A stretch of DNA of 64,000 nucleotides from Roseovarius mucosus (GTDB taxonomy: Bacteria > Pseudomonadota > Alphaproteobacteria > Rhodobacterales > Rhodobacteraceae): NCBI RefSeq assembly GCF_002080415.1, contig NZ_CP020474.1, positions 2,059,501 to 2,123,500 of the forward strand, given 5' to 3'. The notes below the pieces were generated by a model. It worked only from the letters and a program-made list of their open reading frames with translations. It ran no database searches and was not told where the DNA came from. The translations under genes and the position numbers were made by a program. Positions 18,755 through 27,817 of the stretch are shown piece after piece. Every line of letters starts with the position of its first letter. Positions within the stretch are counted from its first letter, which is position 1.

Positions 18755-18791
18755 TGGAAATCTCCTCTTTCAGAGTGGCGATCGCGCGTAT

Positions 18792-20060
18792 TCAGTTGAA
18801 CATGTCCGTGGTGATCCCGGCATACCAGCCGACAGATTCCTCATAGGTTGCCTTGCGGGTCACAGCATCCTCGCCAGTCTGAGAAACGAAACCGTCGACC
18901 TTGGCGATCTTTTCCGGTGTTGCCTCGTATGTAGCGCCAACCTTGACGCCATCGTCAGGCGCGATGAGCGACCAGCAGGTGTTGGTGAACTTGGCTGGAA
19001 AGACCTTGGAGCCGGTCAGCGCACCGCGCACCGCCATGGCGCAGACCTTGGCCTGAGAATTGGCGGCAAAGCCTGATTTTGGCATATCGCCCTGTTGGGC
19101 CGCATCGCCCAGAACATGCACGTCCGGGTCCGCCTTGGAGGACATATCCGCGGCATTGACAGGCGCCCAATTGCCATCGGTGACGCCCGCCATATCGGCA
19201 ATACGTCCGGCCTTTTGCGCCGGGATGACATTGCAAACGTCCACCTTTTCGACCGATCCGTCGATGTCCACGGTCATCGCCTCGGGATCGACGGTCACGT
19301 TTGTTGCGCCGAAATCCGGGCCGACCCGCTCGATCATGCCGCTGTAGTGGCGTTCCCAGCCTTCCTCGAACAGCGCCTGTTTCGAAAATGTCTCTTTTGG
19401 ATCGACCAGCAGAATCTTGGCGGTTGGGTTGGTTTGCTTGAGCACATGCGCCACCATGGAAATCCGCTCATAGGGCCCCGGAGGGCAGCGGAACGGGTCG
19501 GGCGGTGCGACCATGGCAAAGCGTCCGCCCTGCGGCATCGCCATGATCTGCGCCTTGAGAAGTTCGCTCTGCGATCCGGCCTTGTAGGCGTGAGGCATCT
19601 TGTTCTGCGCGGCAACGGACCAACCGGGCACGGCGCCCTCGACGAAATCAATGCCGGGGCTGAGGATCAGTTTGTCATAGGACAGAACCGCGCCCCCCGC
19701 GAGGCTGACGGTTTTGGCATCCCGGTCCACATCAACGGCCCAGTCATGCACGACGTTGATCCCGTATTTGGCTGCAAGTGTGCCATAGGTGTGGGAAATC
19801 TCGTCTAGCTCGGTGAAACCGGCGATATAAAGGTTGGAAAAGTAGCAGGTGAAATAACTGCGCGAGGGCTCGACCAGGGTCACATCAATCGCGCCCTTGC
19901 TGTCCTTGGCGATATAGCGCGCGGCGGTGGCCCCACCCGATCCGCCACCGATCACCACGACACGGGGCTTGCCGTGGGTATCGGCAAGGACATGCGGTGC
20001 CGAAAGGGTCGCAGCGGTTGCCGCGCCCACGGCAATAAACTTGCGTCGGTTAAAGGTCAT
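18792..20060 (-). CDS. soxF: SoxF, flavocytochrome c sulfide dehydrogenase flavoprotein subunit
   Basis: This 422-residue periplasmic flavoprotein has a Tat-type leader (NRRKFIAVGAA at 4-14), a FAD motif near 33-50 (VVVIGGGSGGATAARYIA) and TCYFSN near 72, whose cysteine holds FAD covalently in FccB. A second family cysteine is in NTCWSLI near 365. It oxidises sulfide and passes electrons to the diheme SoxE encoded 28 bases upstream. Family length and order (E then F) match Paracoccus-type sox operons. Confidence 0.93.
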   Translation of the reverse strand: MTFNRRKFIAVGAATAATLSAPHVLADTHGKPRVVVIGGGSGGATAARYIAKDSKGAIDVTLVEPSRSYFTCYFSNLYIAGFTELDEISHTYGTLAAKYGINVVHDWAVDVDRDAKTVSLAGGAVLSYDKLILSPGIDFVEGAVPGWSVAAQNKMPHAYKAGSQSELLKAQIMAMPQGGRFAMVAPPDPFRCPPGPYERISMVAHVLKQTNPTAKILLVDPKETFSKQALFEEGWERHYSGMIERVGPDFGATNVTVDPEAMTVDIDGSVEKVDVCNVIPAQKAGRIADMAGVTDGNWAPVNAADMSSKADPDVHVLGDAAQQGDMPKSGFAANSQAKVCAMAVRGALTGSKVFPAKFTNTCWSLIAPDDGVKVGATYEATPEKIAKVDGFVSQTGEDAVTRKATYEESVGWYAGITTDMFN

Positions 20061-20088
20061 TTTCAGTCCTCCCTGAATGGACCTCGGT

Positions 20089-20793
20089 TCAGTCGAGGTC
20101 CTTGAAATAGGCCGCCAATGCCGCGATCTCCTCGTTCGACAGGCGTCCGGCCATCATCTGCATCACCGGGTGGGGACGCAGTTTGTCTTTGTATGCGTGC
20201 ATGGCGACCACGAAATCCTCTTCGGGCCAGCGGGTAATGGATGGGATCCCGTCGCTCGAGCCATCGGCCTGATGACAGCTTACGCATTCGCTAGACAGGT
20301 ATTCGCCATATTCGGGGTCGCCCTGAATCGCCAGAATTGCGGGATCAACGGTGTGATCCGTGCCCCGCGCGGTTGGAGCGGCCTCTGGGATATTTGCGGG
20401 GCTTGCAGAAAAGCGGCGCAGATAGGCCATAAGATCCGCACGATCCTGCGCGTCCTTCATGCCGCGATAGCTCATGCGGGTTTTAGACACGAGCGCGCGG
20501 GGATTTTCGATATAGGCGTCGAGCGTGTCAAAGCCCCATATCAGCCCATCAACCCCAGCGCGCTGCATTGAGGCGGAATAAGCAAAGCCTTCGTGCGACG
20601 CGACACGCCGCCCGAAGAGGCCATTGAGATGGGGGCCGATCCGGTCCTCGGCCCCCTTCCCGATTTCATGACAGCCTTTGCACTGCCCATAGAGCGTCTC
20701 ACCAGCCTCTGCGTCACCTACCAATTCGGCCTGCGCTGCGCCTGCCGCGAAAACAGCGGTCAGGGCAATGAGCAAGAGGCGGCGCGCTATCAT
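20089..20793 (-). CDS. soxE: SoxE, diheme c-type cytochrome
   Basis: This 234-residue exported cytochrome has a signal peptide (1-22, ending AQA). The first heme motif is CKGCH (C38, C41, H42) and the second is CVSCH near 170. Distal methionines are likely (SMQRAG near 82, MQMMAGR near 213). It accepts electrons from the SoxF flavoprotein, as in flavocytochrome c. It lies nine bases after soxD. Confidence 0.92.
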   Translation of the reverse strand: MIARRLLLIALTAVFAAGAAQAELVGDAEAGETLYGQCKGCHEIGKGAEDRIGPHLNGLFGRRVASHEGFAYSASMQRAGVDGLIWGFDTLDAYIENPRALVSKTRMSYRGMKDAQDRADLMAYLRRFSASPANIPEAAPTARGTDHTVDPAILAIQGDPEYGEYLSSECVSCHQADGSSDGIPSITRWPEEDFVVAMHAYKDKLRPHPVMQMMAGRLSNEEIAALAAYFKDLD

Positions 20794-20802
20794 GGCCTCA
20801 GT

Positions 20803-21861
20803 CTACTTACTGAAACTTGAAAGATAAGCTGAAATTGCCGTGAGGTCCTCATCCTTTTTGAGGCCTGCAAAGCTCATTTTGGTGCCTTTCATAAAGCCAC
20901 GTGGATTGGCGAGAAACGCAGTCAGCGTTTCATCTGTCCAGATCAGGCCATCCGCCGCCATGGTTTTCAGCACGTCAGAGTATTTGAACCCTTCCACCGA
21001 CCCCGCCGCACGCCCCATAACCCCGTTTAGCATTGGGCCAACACGGTTGCTGGCACCTTCGCCAACCTGATGACAGGCGCTACATTTCTTAAAGACCTTT
21101 TCGCCGGCAGCGATAAGGGCCGGATCAATTTCATCCACCTCGGCAGCGGCCGGGGCCGACTCCTGTTCAGTGGTGGCCTCGGCCACGTCGACAGGCTCTG
21201 CTGCGCTCGCCCCTTCTGTGGCGGACTGTTCGTCTGGCGTCACATCCAGAACGGTGGCGTGCATCGTGATTTCGACACTTTCCTTGCAGTTTTCCATGCA
21301 AGGATCACCGTGCCAGATCGCATATTCGGTCTCGGCGCGGTCATCGACGATGAAGCCGCCCGCGTTGGGCAATTCCACATCCATGAAATTCTCGTGGCTC
21401 AGCTCAAAGTCATCCTCCACAAGGTTGTTGGAGTAGAGGATATAGGCAACGATGGCATAGACCTCATCCGGTGTCAGGCTCTGCGCGTTGCCAAAGGGCA
21501 TGGAGCGGTTGACGTAGTCAAACACGGTCGAGAGATAGGGCCAGTACGAGCCCACCGTCTTGAGCGGGTCGTCACGGTCCAGCGTATCGGCACCACCAGC
21601 CAGTTTGGGCCAGTTGCCAATACCTTCAGCGAAATCGCCATGGCAGACCGCGCAATGCTCGCCAAAAACCTCGTCGCCGGTCCAGACGTCGCCCGATCCT
21701 TCGGGAAGACCGCGCCCGTCTGGCATGACCTTAACATCCCAAGCCGCGATCTCTTCGGGCAGGGCGGGCCGCCCTAGGCCGTATTCACCCGCCCAGAGGG
21801 CAGTTGCCGTGGCGCTGAGAGCAAACCCTGTGACCAACGTAAACTTAAGAAACTTCGACAT
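20803..21861 (-). CDS. soxD: SoxD, diheme cytochrome c subunit of sulfane dehydrogenase
   Basis: This 352-residue periplasmic protein has a signal peptide (1-24), a first cytochrome domain with CAVCH (C70, C73, H74), an Ala/Glu/Pro-rich linker (about 215-255), and a second cytochrome domain with CSACH near 275. It takes electrons from the molybdenum subunit SoxC. ATG 21861 is chosen because GGGGAGG precedes it by seven bases. It overlaps the soxC stop by 17 bases, so SoxC and SoxD translation are coupled. SoxCD allows complete eight-electron oxidation of thiosulfate without sulfur globules. Confidence 0.95.
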   Translation of the reverse strand: MSKFLKFTLVTGFALSATATALWAGEYGLGRPALPEEIAAWDVKVMPDGRGLPEGSGDVWTGDEVFGEHCAVCHGDFAEGIGNWPKLAGGADTLDRDDPLKTVGSYWPYLSTVFDYVNRSMPFGNAQSLTPDEVYAIVAYILYSNNLVEDDFELSHENFMDVELPNAGGFIVDDRAETEYAIWHGDPCMENCKESVEITMHATVLDVTPDEQSATEGASAAEPVDVAEATTEQESAPAAAEVDEIDPALIAAGEKVFKKCSACHQVGEGASNRVGPMLNGVMGRAAGSVEGFKYSDVLKTMAADGLIWTDETLTAFLANPRGFMKGTKMSFAGLKKDEDLTAISAYLSSFSK

Positions 21862-23128
21862 TTTCTGCCTCCCCGTTGGGCCGCACCCACCATGTCTGAA
21901 TACAGTTGTTGTGATAGACCGAGTTAAGGCCGCGCACCTCGCGCAGTTGCGCCTTGGTCGGCTGGATATATCCGGTCTCGTCCATCGCACGGCTCTGGAG
22001 CAGCATTTCTTCGCCGTCCCATGTTGTGTCGAGGTAGAAACGGGTCAGCGCCTTGGCCTCGCCCGGTTTGGCGAGACGGGCGGTTTCCCAGGTCTTGCCA
22101 CCATCCTTGGACACGTCCACGCGCGTGATCGCACCATGACCGGACCAAGCAAGACCAGTGATCACGAGCGGGCCTTTGCCATGTTTGATCGGCGATTGCG
22201 GACTGGGCGAGGTGATGACCGATTTGGCATCCATCACCCAAGTCCACTTGCGGCTTGTGCCATCCTCGAGCGTGTCGGTGTATTTGCTGGTTTCTTCGCG
22301 GCTTTCGACAGCGGCGTCGGTCACTTCGATGCGACGCAACCACTTGACCCACATATTGCCTTCCCAACCGGGTACGACAAGGCGAACGGGGTATCCATGT
22401 TCTTTGCGCAGCGCCTCGCCATTGGCCTTGAACGCAACAAGGCAGTCGCCAAGCGCTTTGGCCATGGGGATCGAACGGCCATTGGAAGACGCATCCGCGC
22501 CCTCGACATAAACCCATTTATCCTTGAGATCACCCGCCGCGTCCAATCCGGCCTCTTCCAGCAAGGTGCGCAGGGAGACGCCGGTGTATTCCATGTTGTG
22601 GATCATGCCATGGGTGAACTGTGCGCCGTTCAGTTGTGCGCCCGCCCATTCCATGCCGGTGTTGGCCGCACATTCGCAGAAGTAAACGTGGTTCTCGCGT
22701 GGGAAACGCTCAAGATCCTCGTAGGTAAAGACCAGCGGCGTATCAACAAGGCCGTTGATCATCAGGCGATAGTCCTCTTTCTTGAGGTCGATTGCGCCGG
22801 AATGGTGCCGCTCGAACGCGCAGCCCTGCGGTGTGATCGTTCCGTCGAGCGCGTGAATGGGGGTAAAATTGATCGAGCTGATCGGATCGGCGGTGAGCCA
22901 CGGCACATTGCGCCGCACCACGTCCGCCTCATATTCAATGGGCAGGCCATAGGGGGTGGCATCAACCCCATCGCCAAGGCTGATAGCCCAATCCTGCACT
23001 TCGGTAATCAGTGGATCTGGGGTGGCGGCCTGTGCCGCACCCGCCGCGACGGCCCCAGCCGCCGCTGCCACGCCACCGCGCAAAAAGGCGCGCCGGGAGG
23101 TGGGTTTGCCTTTGAATGTCCCTGACAT
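21845..23128 (-). CDS. soxC: SoxC, sulfane dehydrogenase molybdenum subunit
   Basis: This 427-residue enzyme of the sulfite-oxidase fold has a Tat leader with SRRAFLRGG (RR at 12-13), needed for export of the folded molybdopterin enzyme. The cofactor-binding cysteine is probably in YFCECAANTG near 150. A C-terminal Mo-oxidase dimerisation domain is present (about 290-410). It oxidises the sulfane sulfur bound to SoxY while SoxD receives the electrons. It lies 26 bases after soxB. Confidence 0.95.
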   Translation of the reverse strand: MSGTFKGKPTSRRAFLRGGVAAAAGAVAAGAAQAATPDPLITEVQDWAISLGDGVDATPYGLPIEYEADVVRRNVPWLTADPISSINFTPIHALDGTITPQGCAFERHHSGAIDLKKEDYRLMINGLVDTPLVFTYEDLERFPRENHVYFCECAANTGMEWAGAQLNGAQFTHGMIHNMEYTGVSLRTLLEEAGLDAAGDLKDKWVYVEGADASSNGRSIPMAKALGDCLVAFKANGEALRKEHGYPVRLVVPGWEGNMWVKWLRRIEVTDAAVESREETSKYTDTLEDGTSRKWTWVMDAKSVITSPSPQSPIKHGKGPLVITGLAWSGHGAITRVDVSKDGGKTWETARLAKPGEAKALTRFYLDTTWDGEEMLLQSRAMDETGYIQPTKAQLREVRGLNSVYHNNCIQTWWVRPNGEAENVEVS

Positions 23129-23154
23129 CTCAAATGCCTCCTTTCAGCAAGTCG

Positions 23155-24852
23155 TTACGCGCCAATCACTTGGACGCTGTTATTGGGGGCGACACTGACC
23201 GTGCCGAGTTTGCGAATGTGATTTTCGACCACGTCCCAGATTTCTGGGCCTTCGGTGTTTTCATTGACCGAAGCCCAACCGGCGACGACATAGGATTTCG
23301 CCGGATCAATCGCCTCGCCGGTCTTGAGCAAGGTCATATCGCTGATCCGGCTGCCCTGCGGCTGGTTGATGTCGATCCGGTATCCCATGCCACCGATGCG
23401 CACCATATCGCCGCCCTGCTGGTAATAGGGGTCGGGGTTAAAGATGTTGTCGGCCACGTCTTCGAGAATGACCTTGATGAATTCGCCTGTCATTTCAGAG
23501 CGATAGGCTTTGCCATAGGTCATTGAGGTGACATTGAAGATATCCTCGCGGGTGATGTCCTGACCGGGGATCAGGCTTGGCCCCCAGCGAACACCGGGGG
23601 ACATGGCGATATCGGCCTCACGCTCGGACAAAAGCGCGTCACAGATCAGATCATCCCACGTGCCGTTGAAATTGCCGCGCCGGTAGAGCAGGCTGTCGGT
23701 CTTGCCAATCACCTCGGTCAATTGATCGAGATAGGGCGCGCGTTGTTCCTCGATGAGGGTGGCCACCTCTTTGTCAGGTTCGATGACATCCGAGAAGATC
23801 GGGATCAGCTTGTGGCGAAAGCCCATCATCCGGCCATCGCGCACATCAAGATCAACGCGGCTCACGAATTTGCCGTTGGAACCAGAGGCGACGATGATCG
23901 TCTCACCAACCAGAACGGGCTCTGGCAGGGCGTCATGGGTGTGGCCTGACAGGATCACGTCGATGCCGGTCACACGGCTTGCCATCTTCTTGTCCACGTC
24001 AAAACCATTGTGGCTAAGGCAAACAACGAGTTCAGCACCTTGGCCGCGCACCTCGTCCACCATGGCCTGCATATTCTCGTCGCGGATACCAAAGCTGTAT
24101 TCCGGGAACATCCAGCCGGGGTTGGCAATGGGCATATAGGGAAAGGCCTGACCGATGACGGCGATCTTGACGCCACCCCGCTCAAAGAACTTGTAGGGTG
24201 GGAAGATCTCGACCGGCTCGTCCCATTCCGCGTCAAAGATGTTCTGTCCAAGCGCAGCAAAGGGCAGGCTTTCGACGATTTCCTGAACGCGGGCGGACCC
24301 GAGTGTGAATTCCCAGTGAAAGGTCATCGCGTCAGGCTTGAGCGCGTTCATGACATTGACCATGTCTTGGCCTGCTGTGTGGTAGCAGGTGTATGACCCA
24401 TGCCATGTGTCGCCACCATCGAGTAGAATGGCATCAGGGCGGTCGGCACGAATGGCATTGATCACCGTCGCCATCCGGTCCAGCCCGCCAACCTTGCCAT
24501 AGGCCTGCGCAAGCGCGCTGAAATCGCCAGCGGACAGGGCATAATGCGAGGCGCTGCCATCGTCGATGCCATAGAGCTTGCGGAAGTCTGCGCCTGTAAC
24601 ATGCGGCACGGCCCCCTTGTTTCCACCCACGCCGATATTGATCGACGGCTCTCGGAAATAGATCGGTTTGAGTTGGGCGTGAATGTCGGTGATGTGGATC
24701 AGGCTGACATTGCCAAAGGTGTCGAATTGCAACAGTTGGTCCTGAGTGAGCGCCTGTTGAGCCGCCAGTTTCGCCCAATTGCCAAAGGAAGACGCCCCAA
24801 GAATGGCTGACGCCGCCATGCTTGTCTGAAGAAAATCACGCCGCGAGATCAT
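23155..24852 (-). CDS. soxB: SoxB, dimanganese thiosulfohydrolase
   Basis: This 565-residue enzyme belongs to the 5'-nucleotidase metallophosphatase fold. It releases sulfate from the SoxY-bound S-sulfonate. It has a Tat leader SRRDFLQTS (RR at 4-5), metal-binding DIH (56-58 in HITDIHAQL), GGDTWHGS, LSHNGFD and SGHTHDALP, and a C-terminal nucleotidase domain from about 370. ATG 24852 is favoured because it starts the Tat signal. The upstream gap of 99 bases holds an intrinsic terminator and a candidate SoxR site, so soxB may have its own promoter. Confidence 0.96.
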   Translation of the reverse strand: MISRRDFLQTSMAASAILGASSFGNWAKLAAQQALTQDQLLQFDTFGNVSLIHITDIHAQLKPIYFREPSINIGVGGNKGAVPHVTGADFRKLYGIDDGSASHYALSAGDFSALAQAYGKVGGLDRMATVINAIRADRPDAILLDGGDTWHGSYTCYHTAGQDMVNVMNALKPDAMTFHWEFTLGSARVQEIVESLPFAALGQNIFDAEWDEPVEIFPPYKFFERGGVKIAVIGQAFPYMPIANPGWMFPEYSFGIRDENMQAMVDEVRGQGAELVVCLSHNGFDVDKKMASRVTGIDVILSGHTHDALPEPVLVGETIIVASGSNGKFVSRVDLDVRDGRMMGFRHKLIPIFSDVIEPDKEVATLIEEQRAPYLDQLTEVIGKTDSLLYRRGNFNGTWDDLICDALLSEREADIAMSPGVRWGPSLIPGQDITREDIFNVTSMTYGKAYRSEMTGEFIKVILEDVADNIFNPDPYYQQGGDMVRIGGMGYRIDINQPQGSRISDMTLLKTGEAIDPAKSYVVAGWASVNENTEGPEIWDVVENHIRKLGTVSVAPNNSVQVIGA

Positions 24853-24881
24853 GGTGGACCTTTCCAACTCCCGCACCTATC

Positions 24882-24899
24882 ACATGCGGATTCTTGAAT
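24882..24899 (-). promoter_or_regulatory. Candidate SoxR operator upstream of soxB
   Basis: The minus strand reads ATTCAAGAATCCGCATGT. It agrees at 15 of 18 positions with the site at 27200-27183 (ATTCAAGAATACGAATTT) before soxX, and fits ATTC-N8-nnAT. It lies 30 bases before the soxB start and just after the soxA terminator. Confidence 0.55.
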
Positions 24900-24911
24900 G
24901 TTTTTGGATAT

Positions 24912-24943
24912 AGAAAACCCCGCCGACTGAAAGTCAGGCGGGG
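24912..24943 (-). terminator. Intrinsic terminator after soxA, inside the sox series
   Basis: On the minus strand CCCCGCC (24943-24937) pairs with GGCGGGG (24924-24918), with inner GACT/AGTC around TTC and one bulged T. TTTTCT follows. It starts eight bases after the soxA stop, so it should reduce read-through into soxB. Confidence 0.8.
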
Positions 24944-24951
24944 TATTCCGG

Positions 24952-25809
24952 TTAGTTTCGGATCGACGGGCCTTCGACCGACAGACCGTTGCCGCGCGAC
25001 GCGACATAAAGCTCGAGCGCGATGAACTCGGGGCTGCCAACAGCAAAGGTTTCGCCGCGCGTGTCGCGGATACAGCCACGGAAGCGGTTTTGAACGCCGA
25101 CCAACGCGGCATCCTTGAGGCGGTAGGCGGGGAAGGCGTTGATCTGACCCTGACTCAGGTGATCGGCCCGGATCATGTTGCCATAATTCTGCTCGTGACA
25201 ATTGGCGCAAGACAGTTCGAGCTGACCGTAACGGGTATAGTACATTTCCTTGCCCAGCTCCCAAGTCGCCTGAGCCGGCCCATCAATTGCAACGTTAACC
25301 GGCAATCCGCGCGAGACAGAGGCGAGCAGCGCGGTCATGTTGATCATCTCGGTCCCGCTGTATTTCCACTGTTCTGCGCCCATACGCTCGGTCCGGCAGC
25401 CGTTGACCTGCATTTCAAGCGTGCGCACTTCGCCAGCGGTCTCGTTCCACTTGGGATAGACGGCGCGTACGCCCTTCATGCTCTCGGCGGCATCACCATG
25501 ACAGCTTGCGCAAGATTTGCCTTCGGTGCCTTCGGCGGTTTCCCACGCGGTCATCGCATTCTCAACAAAGATCATGCCGGGATTGTCGAAATCATCGGCT
25601 TGCATGGCGCGGGTTTCCGCTTCGCGGAAATGCCACCCTGACAAAACTTCATCAACACTGTCTGCAAGATGCGCAGGGGCTGCGGTGCGGGTGATAATCT
25701 CGATTTCTTCGTTCACGATCAGCGTGTCATCCACAGCTTCGGCAAAGGCCGCCCCTGCCAAGAGCGCCGTTGCGCCGATCAGACCGGTAATCCGTCCTGT
25801 TCTTTTCAT
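24952..25809 (-). CDS. soxA: SoxA, diheme cytochrome c subunit of SoxAX
   Basis: This 285-residue periplasmic protein has a signal peptide (1-23). Two heme motifs, CASCH (C100, C103, H104) and CANCH (C201, C204, H205), are each followed by a distal cysteine (C138 in NGCRTER, C246 in RGCIRDT). In SoxAX enzymes the second of these cysteines becomes a persulfide heme ligand. With SoxX it joins thiosulfate oxidatively to the SoxY cysteine. It lies 27 bases after soxZ and before a terminator. Confidence 0.95.
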   Translation of the reverse strand: MKRTGRITGLIGATALLAGAAFAEAVDDTLIVNEEIEIITRTAAPAHLADSVDEVLSGWHFREAETRAMQADDFDNPGMIFVENAMTAWETAEGTEGKSCASCHGDAAESMKGVRAVYPKWNETAGEVRTLEMQVNGCRTERMGAEQWKYSGTEMINMTALLASVSRGLPVNVAIDGPAQATWELGKEMYYTRYGQLELSCANCHEQNYGNMIRADHLSQGQINAFPAYRLKDAALVGVQNRFRGCIRDTRGETFAVGSPEFIALELYVASRGNGLSVEGPSIRN

Positions 25810-25836
25810 TCTCGTCCCTCCCTTGACGATTGACCC

Positions 25837-26166
25837 TTACTTCAACTCGATTGGCTTGATGTCCTCGTAAACCGAGCCGTCGTCGTCGTACCAAGTGAAC
25901 TTGAATTCACCGGCTTCGGGCACGATGGCCGCGAATTCGATGTAAGGGTTGGTCGAGATTGCGGGTTCCATCGTCACGTCGACGATGCTCTGTCCGTTGA
26001 ACTCGCAGGTGAACCGATTGATGATAGAGCGCGGAATGATATTGCCTTCTTTATCCTTGCGCTGACCGGATTCCATCGGGTGGCTGATCAAGGTCTTGAT
26101 CGCAATCGCTTCGCCAGCGGCTGCGGATTTCGGGACCTTGACGCGGGGTGTGACGTCTTGTGCCAT
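25837..26166 (-). CDS. soxZ: SoxZ, sulfur carrier subunit
   Basis: This 109-residue immunoglobulin-like protein matches the family length. It contains RVKVPKSAAAGE near the N-terminus, ISHPMESGQRKD near 29-40 and a C-terminal FTWYDDDGSVYE. It has no signal peptide, as expected: the SoxYZ heterodimer is exported on the Tat signal of SoxY. It lies directly between soxY and soxA. Confidence 0.96.
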   Translation of the reverse strand: MAQDVTPRVKVPKSAAAGEAIAIKTLISHPMESGQRKDKEGNIIPRSIINRFTCEFNGQSIVDVTMEPAISTNPYIEFAAIVPEAGEFKFTWYDDDGSVYEDIKPIELK

Positions 26167-26188
26167 TCTGGTTTCTCCTACCTATGCC

Positions 26189-26605
26189 TCAGCCGCCGCA
26201 GCCGCCGATTGTAACCTTGACGTTGCTCGATGCCTTGGCAAAAGAGCCGTCGCTCATCTTGGCAATCGCCACCACGTCCTGCGTGCCTGCAAGACGAATG
26301 CGCGTGGATGCGGTTTGCGATGCGGCCAAGGGGCCAAATTTGAAGGTCGCAACACCGGGGGTCGGGTTGCCCATAGCCAGCACAAGGATTTCAACGGCAC
26401 CTGGGGCCGCAACCTCGATCGGCACGGTATTGCCATTCTCGGCGATTTCGGGGGCGGTCAAGGTGATCCCGCTATCGGCAATAGCGGCGCCTCCGGTGAA
26501 TTCGGCGATGCGATCCTCGCCTGCTGCGGTGGCGCGCATGGGCAAGCCAAAGGCGACAAAGGCGCCTGCCCCCATGATCATCACGTTGCGTCGTGTCAGT
26601 GTCAT
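26189..26605 (-). CDS. soxY: SoxY, thiosulfate-binding carrier subunit
   Basis: This 138-residue protein has a Tat leader (TRRNVMIMGAG, RR at 5-6) and the diagnostic C-terminal GGCGG at 134-138. Cys136 sits on this flexible arm, carries the sulfur intermediates and visits SoxAX, SoxB and SoxCD in turn. It is encoded directly before soxZ. Confidence 0.97.
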   Translation of the reverse strand: MTLTRRNVMIMGAGAFVAFGLPMRATAAGEDRIAEFTGGAAIADSGITLTAPEIAENGNTVPIEVAAPGAVEILVLAMGNPTPGVATFKFGPLAASQTASTRIRLAGTQDVVAIAKMSDGSFAKASSNVKVTIGGCGG

Positions 26606-26645
26606 GTTTTCAAACTCCTGATCTTGGTCACGCTGTCTGGCGCGA

Positions 26646-27116
26646 TTACTCTTTGAGGGTCACCAGATAAGCGACCACATCTTCAACTTGCTGTGCGGTG
26701 AGGAGGGGGCCGAATGTGCTGTCAGCCGCTTCGCCGGTAAAGGCGTTGCCCGGTCGCGTATACCCGTCCGTCCGATAGAAAGACGGCATCAGCGAGTCAG
26801 GGAACATCATCTTGGCGTTGGCCACGATGCCACGCAGTTCGGCTTCGCTCCACCGGGAACCTGTACCATCCAGCATCGGCCCGATTTCACCATGAAACGG
26901 AACGTCACTCATCTCGGTGATCTGATGACAGGCAACGCAATTGCCCAACGCTCGGTTGGCCAACACCTCACGGCCCGCCACCGGATCACCAACCGTGCCG
27001 CTTAATGAGTCTGTTATGGCCCCATCGGTAAACTTGACATCCGTCGGCGCAACTTCGGCCGCTGACGCGCTCATTGTCGCGCATATCAGCGACACCGTGA
27101 GAATTGATCGTTTCAT
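26646..27116 (-). CDS. soxX: SoxX, monoheme cytochrome c subunit of SoxAX
   Basis: This 156-residue exported cytochrome has a signal peptide (1-19) and one heme motif CVACH (C60, C63, H64). The distal methionine is probably in the SLMPSFYR segment near 113. It accepts electrons from SoxA. It opens the XYZA part of the operon, behind a 107-base gap with two candidate SoxR sites, so its own promoter is likely. Confidence 0.95.
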   Translation of the reverse strand: MKRSILTVSLICATMSASAAEVAPTDVKFTDGAITDSLSGTVGDPVAGREVLANRALGNCVACHQITEMSDVPFHGEIGPMLDGTGSRWSEAELRGIVANAKMMFPDSLMPSFYRTDGYTRPGNAFTGEAADSTFGPLLTAQQVEDVVAYLVTLKE

Positions 27117-27132
27117 GCGTCCTCCCTAACAC

Positions 27133-27148
27133 ATTCAGATTTTTGTAT
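27133..27148. promoter_or_regulatory. Candidate SoxR operator proximal to soxX
   Basis: ATTC (27133-27136), eight bases, then GTAT (27145-27148) fits ATTC-N8-nnAT. It begins 17 bases upstream of the soxX start codon. The second half is degenerate compared with the neighbouring site. Confidence 0.42.
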
Positions 27149-27182
27149 ATCATAGAACACAATCACGCGCTCACACAACAAT

Positions 27183-27202
27183 AAATTCGTATTCTTGAAT
27201 TT
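27183..27202. promoter_or_regulatory. Candidate SoxR operator, perfect ATTC-N8-GAAT dyad
   Basis: AAATTC (27183-27188) and GAATTT (27197-27202) form a perfect six-base inverted repeat around eight bases. The core is exactly ATTC-N8-GAAT, the form I recall for the SqrR operator. It lies in the soxW-soxX gap, where SoxR binding has been reported in Paracoccus-type systems. Confidence 0.65.
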
Positions 27203-27223
27203 AATGTGTTCCCGCGCGTGTTC

Positions 27224-27802
27224 TCACTGCGATTTCTCAGCCTCCCGTTCGGCGATGCGGCGCGCGTGATAGCGCTGGAAATCTTCCTCAGTATCAAGCG
27301 CATAGCGCTTTTCTTGCACCCAAGTGAGCAGATCCAACGTGGTGCCCGGACCAAAGGCGCCGGGCATCATTGCCACCGCCGCCTGTGCCGCTGTCTGATC
27401 CTCTGCCACCTCTTCGGGCAGGAACAGAATCGACGGCGTAAAGAGCAGGCCCCATTTGCGCGCCGCCTGTTTCTCGCTCAGCGACTCGCCATCGAAATCG
27501 ATCACTTCCAGATCACCATGCAGATTGAGCTGCACGACAAAGAAGTTCTCGCGAATGAAATCGGCAATCTCGGGGCGGGGAAACACCTCTTCGTGCATCT
27601 TGGTGCAGTAAATGCAGCCGCGCTGCTCGATCATCACCATCAGCCTTTTGCCCTCGGCGTTGGCATCCTCCAAATCCTCGCGCAGGTCCTTGAAGGTGTC
27701 ACGCATCCAGTCGGTCTTGTGCAGGCCATCATCGCCCAATTCCGCCGCAGCGACCGGCAGAGAAAACAGGACGGCGGCCAGCAGGGTCAGAACTCGTTTC
27801 AT
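27224..27802 (-). CDS. soxW: SoxW, periplasmic thioredoxin-like protein
   Basis: This is 192 residues with a signal peptide (1-20). The thioredoxin fold has the active site GCIYCTKMH (C63, C66) in a DsbD-gamma/SoxW-type context. It is reduced by the membrane protein SoxV, encoded 15 bases upstream, and in turn probably keeps the SoxY cysteine reduced. The C-terminus is basic and charged. Confidence 0.92.
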   Translation of the reverse strand: MKRVLTLLAAVLFSLPVAAAELGDDGLHKTDWMRDTFKDLREDLEDANAEGKRLMVMIEQRGCIYCTKMHEEVFPRPEIADFIRENFFVVQLNLHGDLEVIDFDGESLSEKQAARKWGLLFTPSILFLPEEVAEDQTAAQAAVAMMPGAFGPGTTLDLLTWVQEKRYALDTEEDFQRYHARRIAEREAEKSQ

Positions 27803-27817
27803 CTTGGTCCTCCTCGA

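Noticed and set aside
21560..23125. 521-codon open frame on the plus strand opposite soxC and soxD
   Set aside because: It is antisense to two well-supported sox genes. The translation has no domain and is rich in Arg/His/Gly, as expected from a shadow frame in high-GC DNA.
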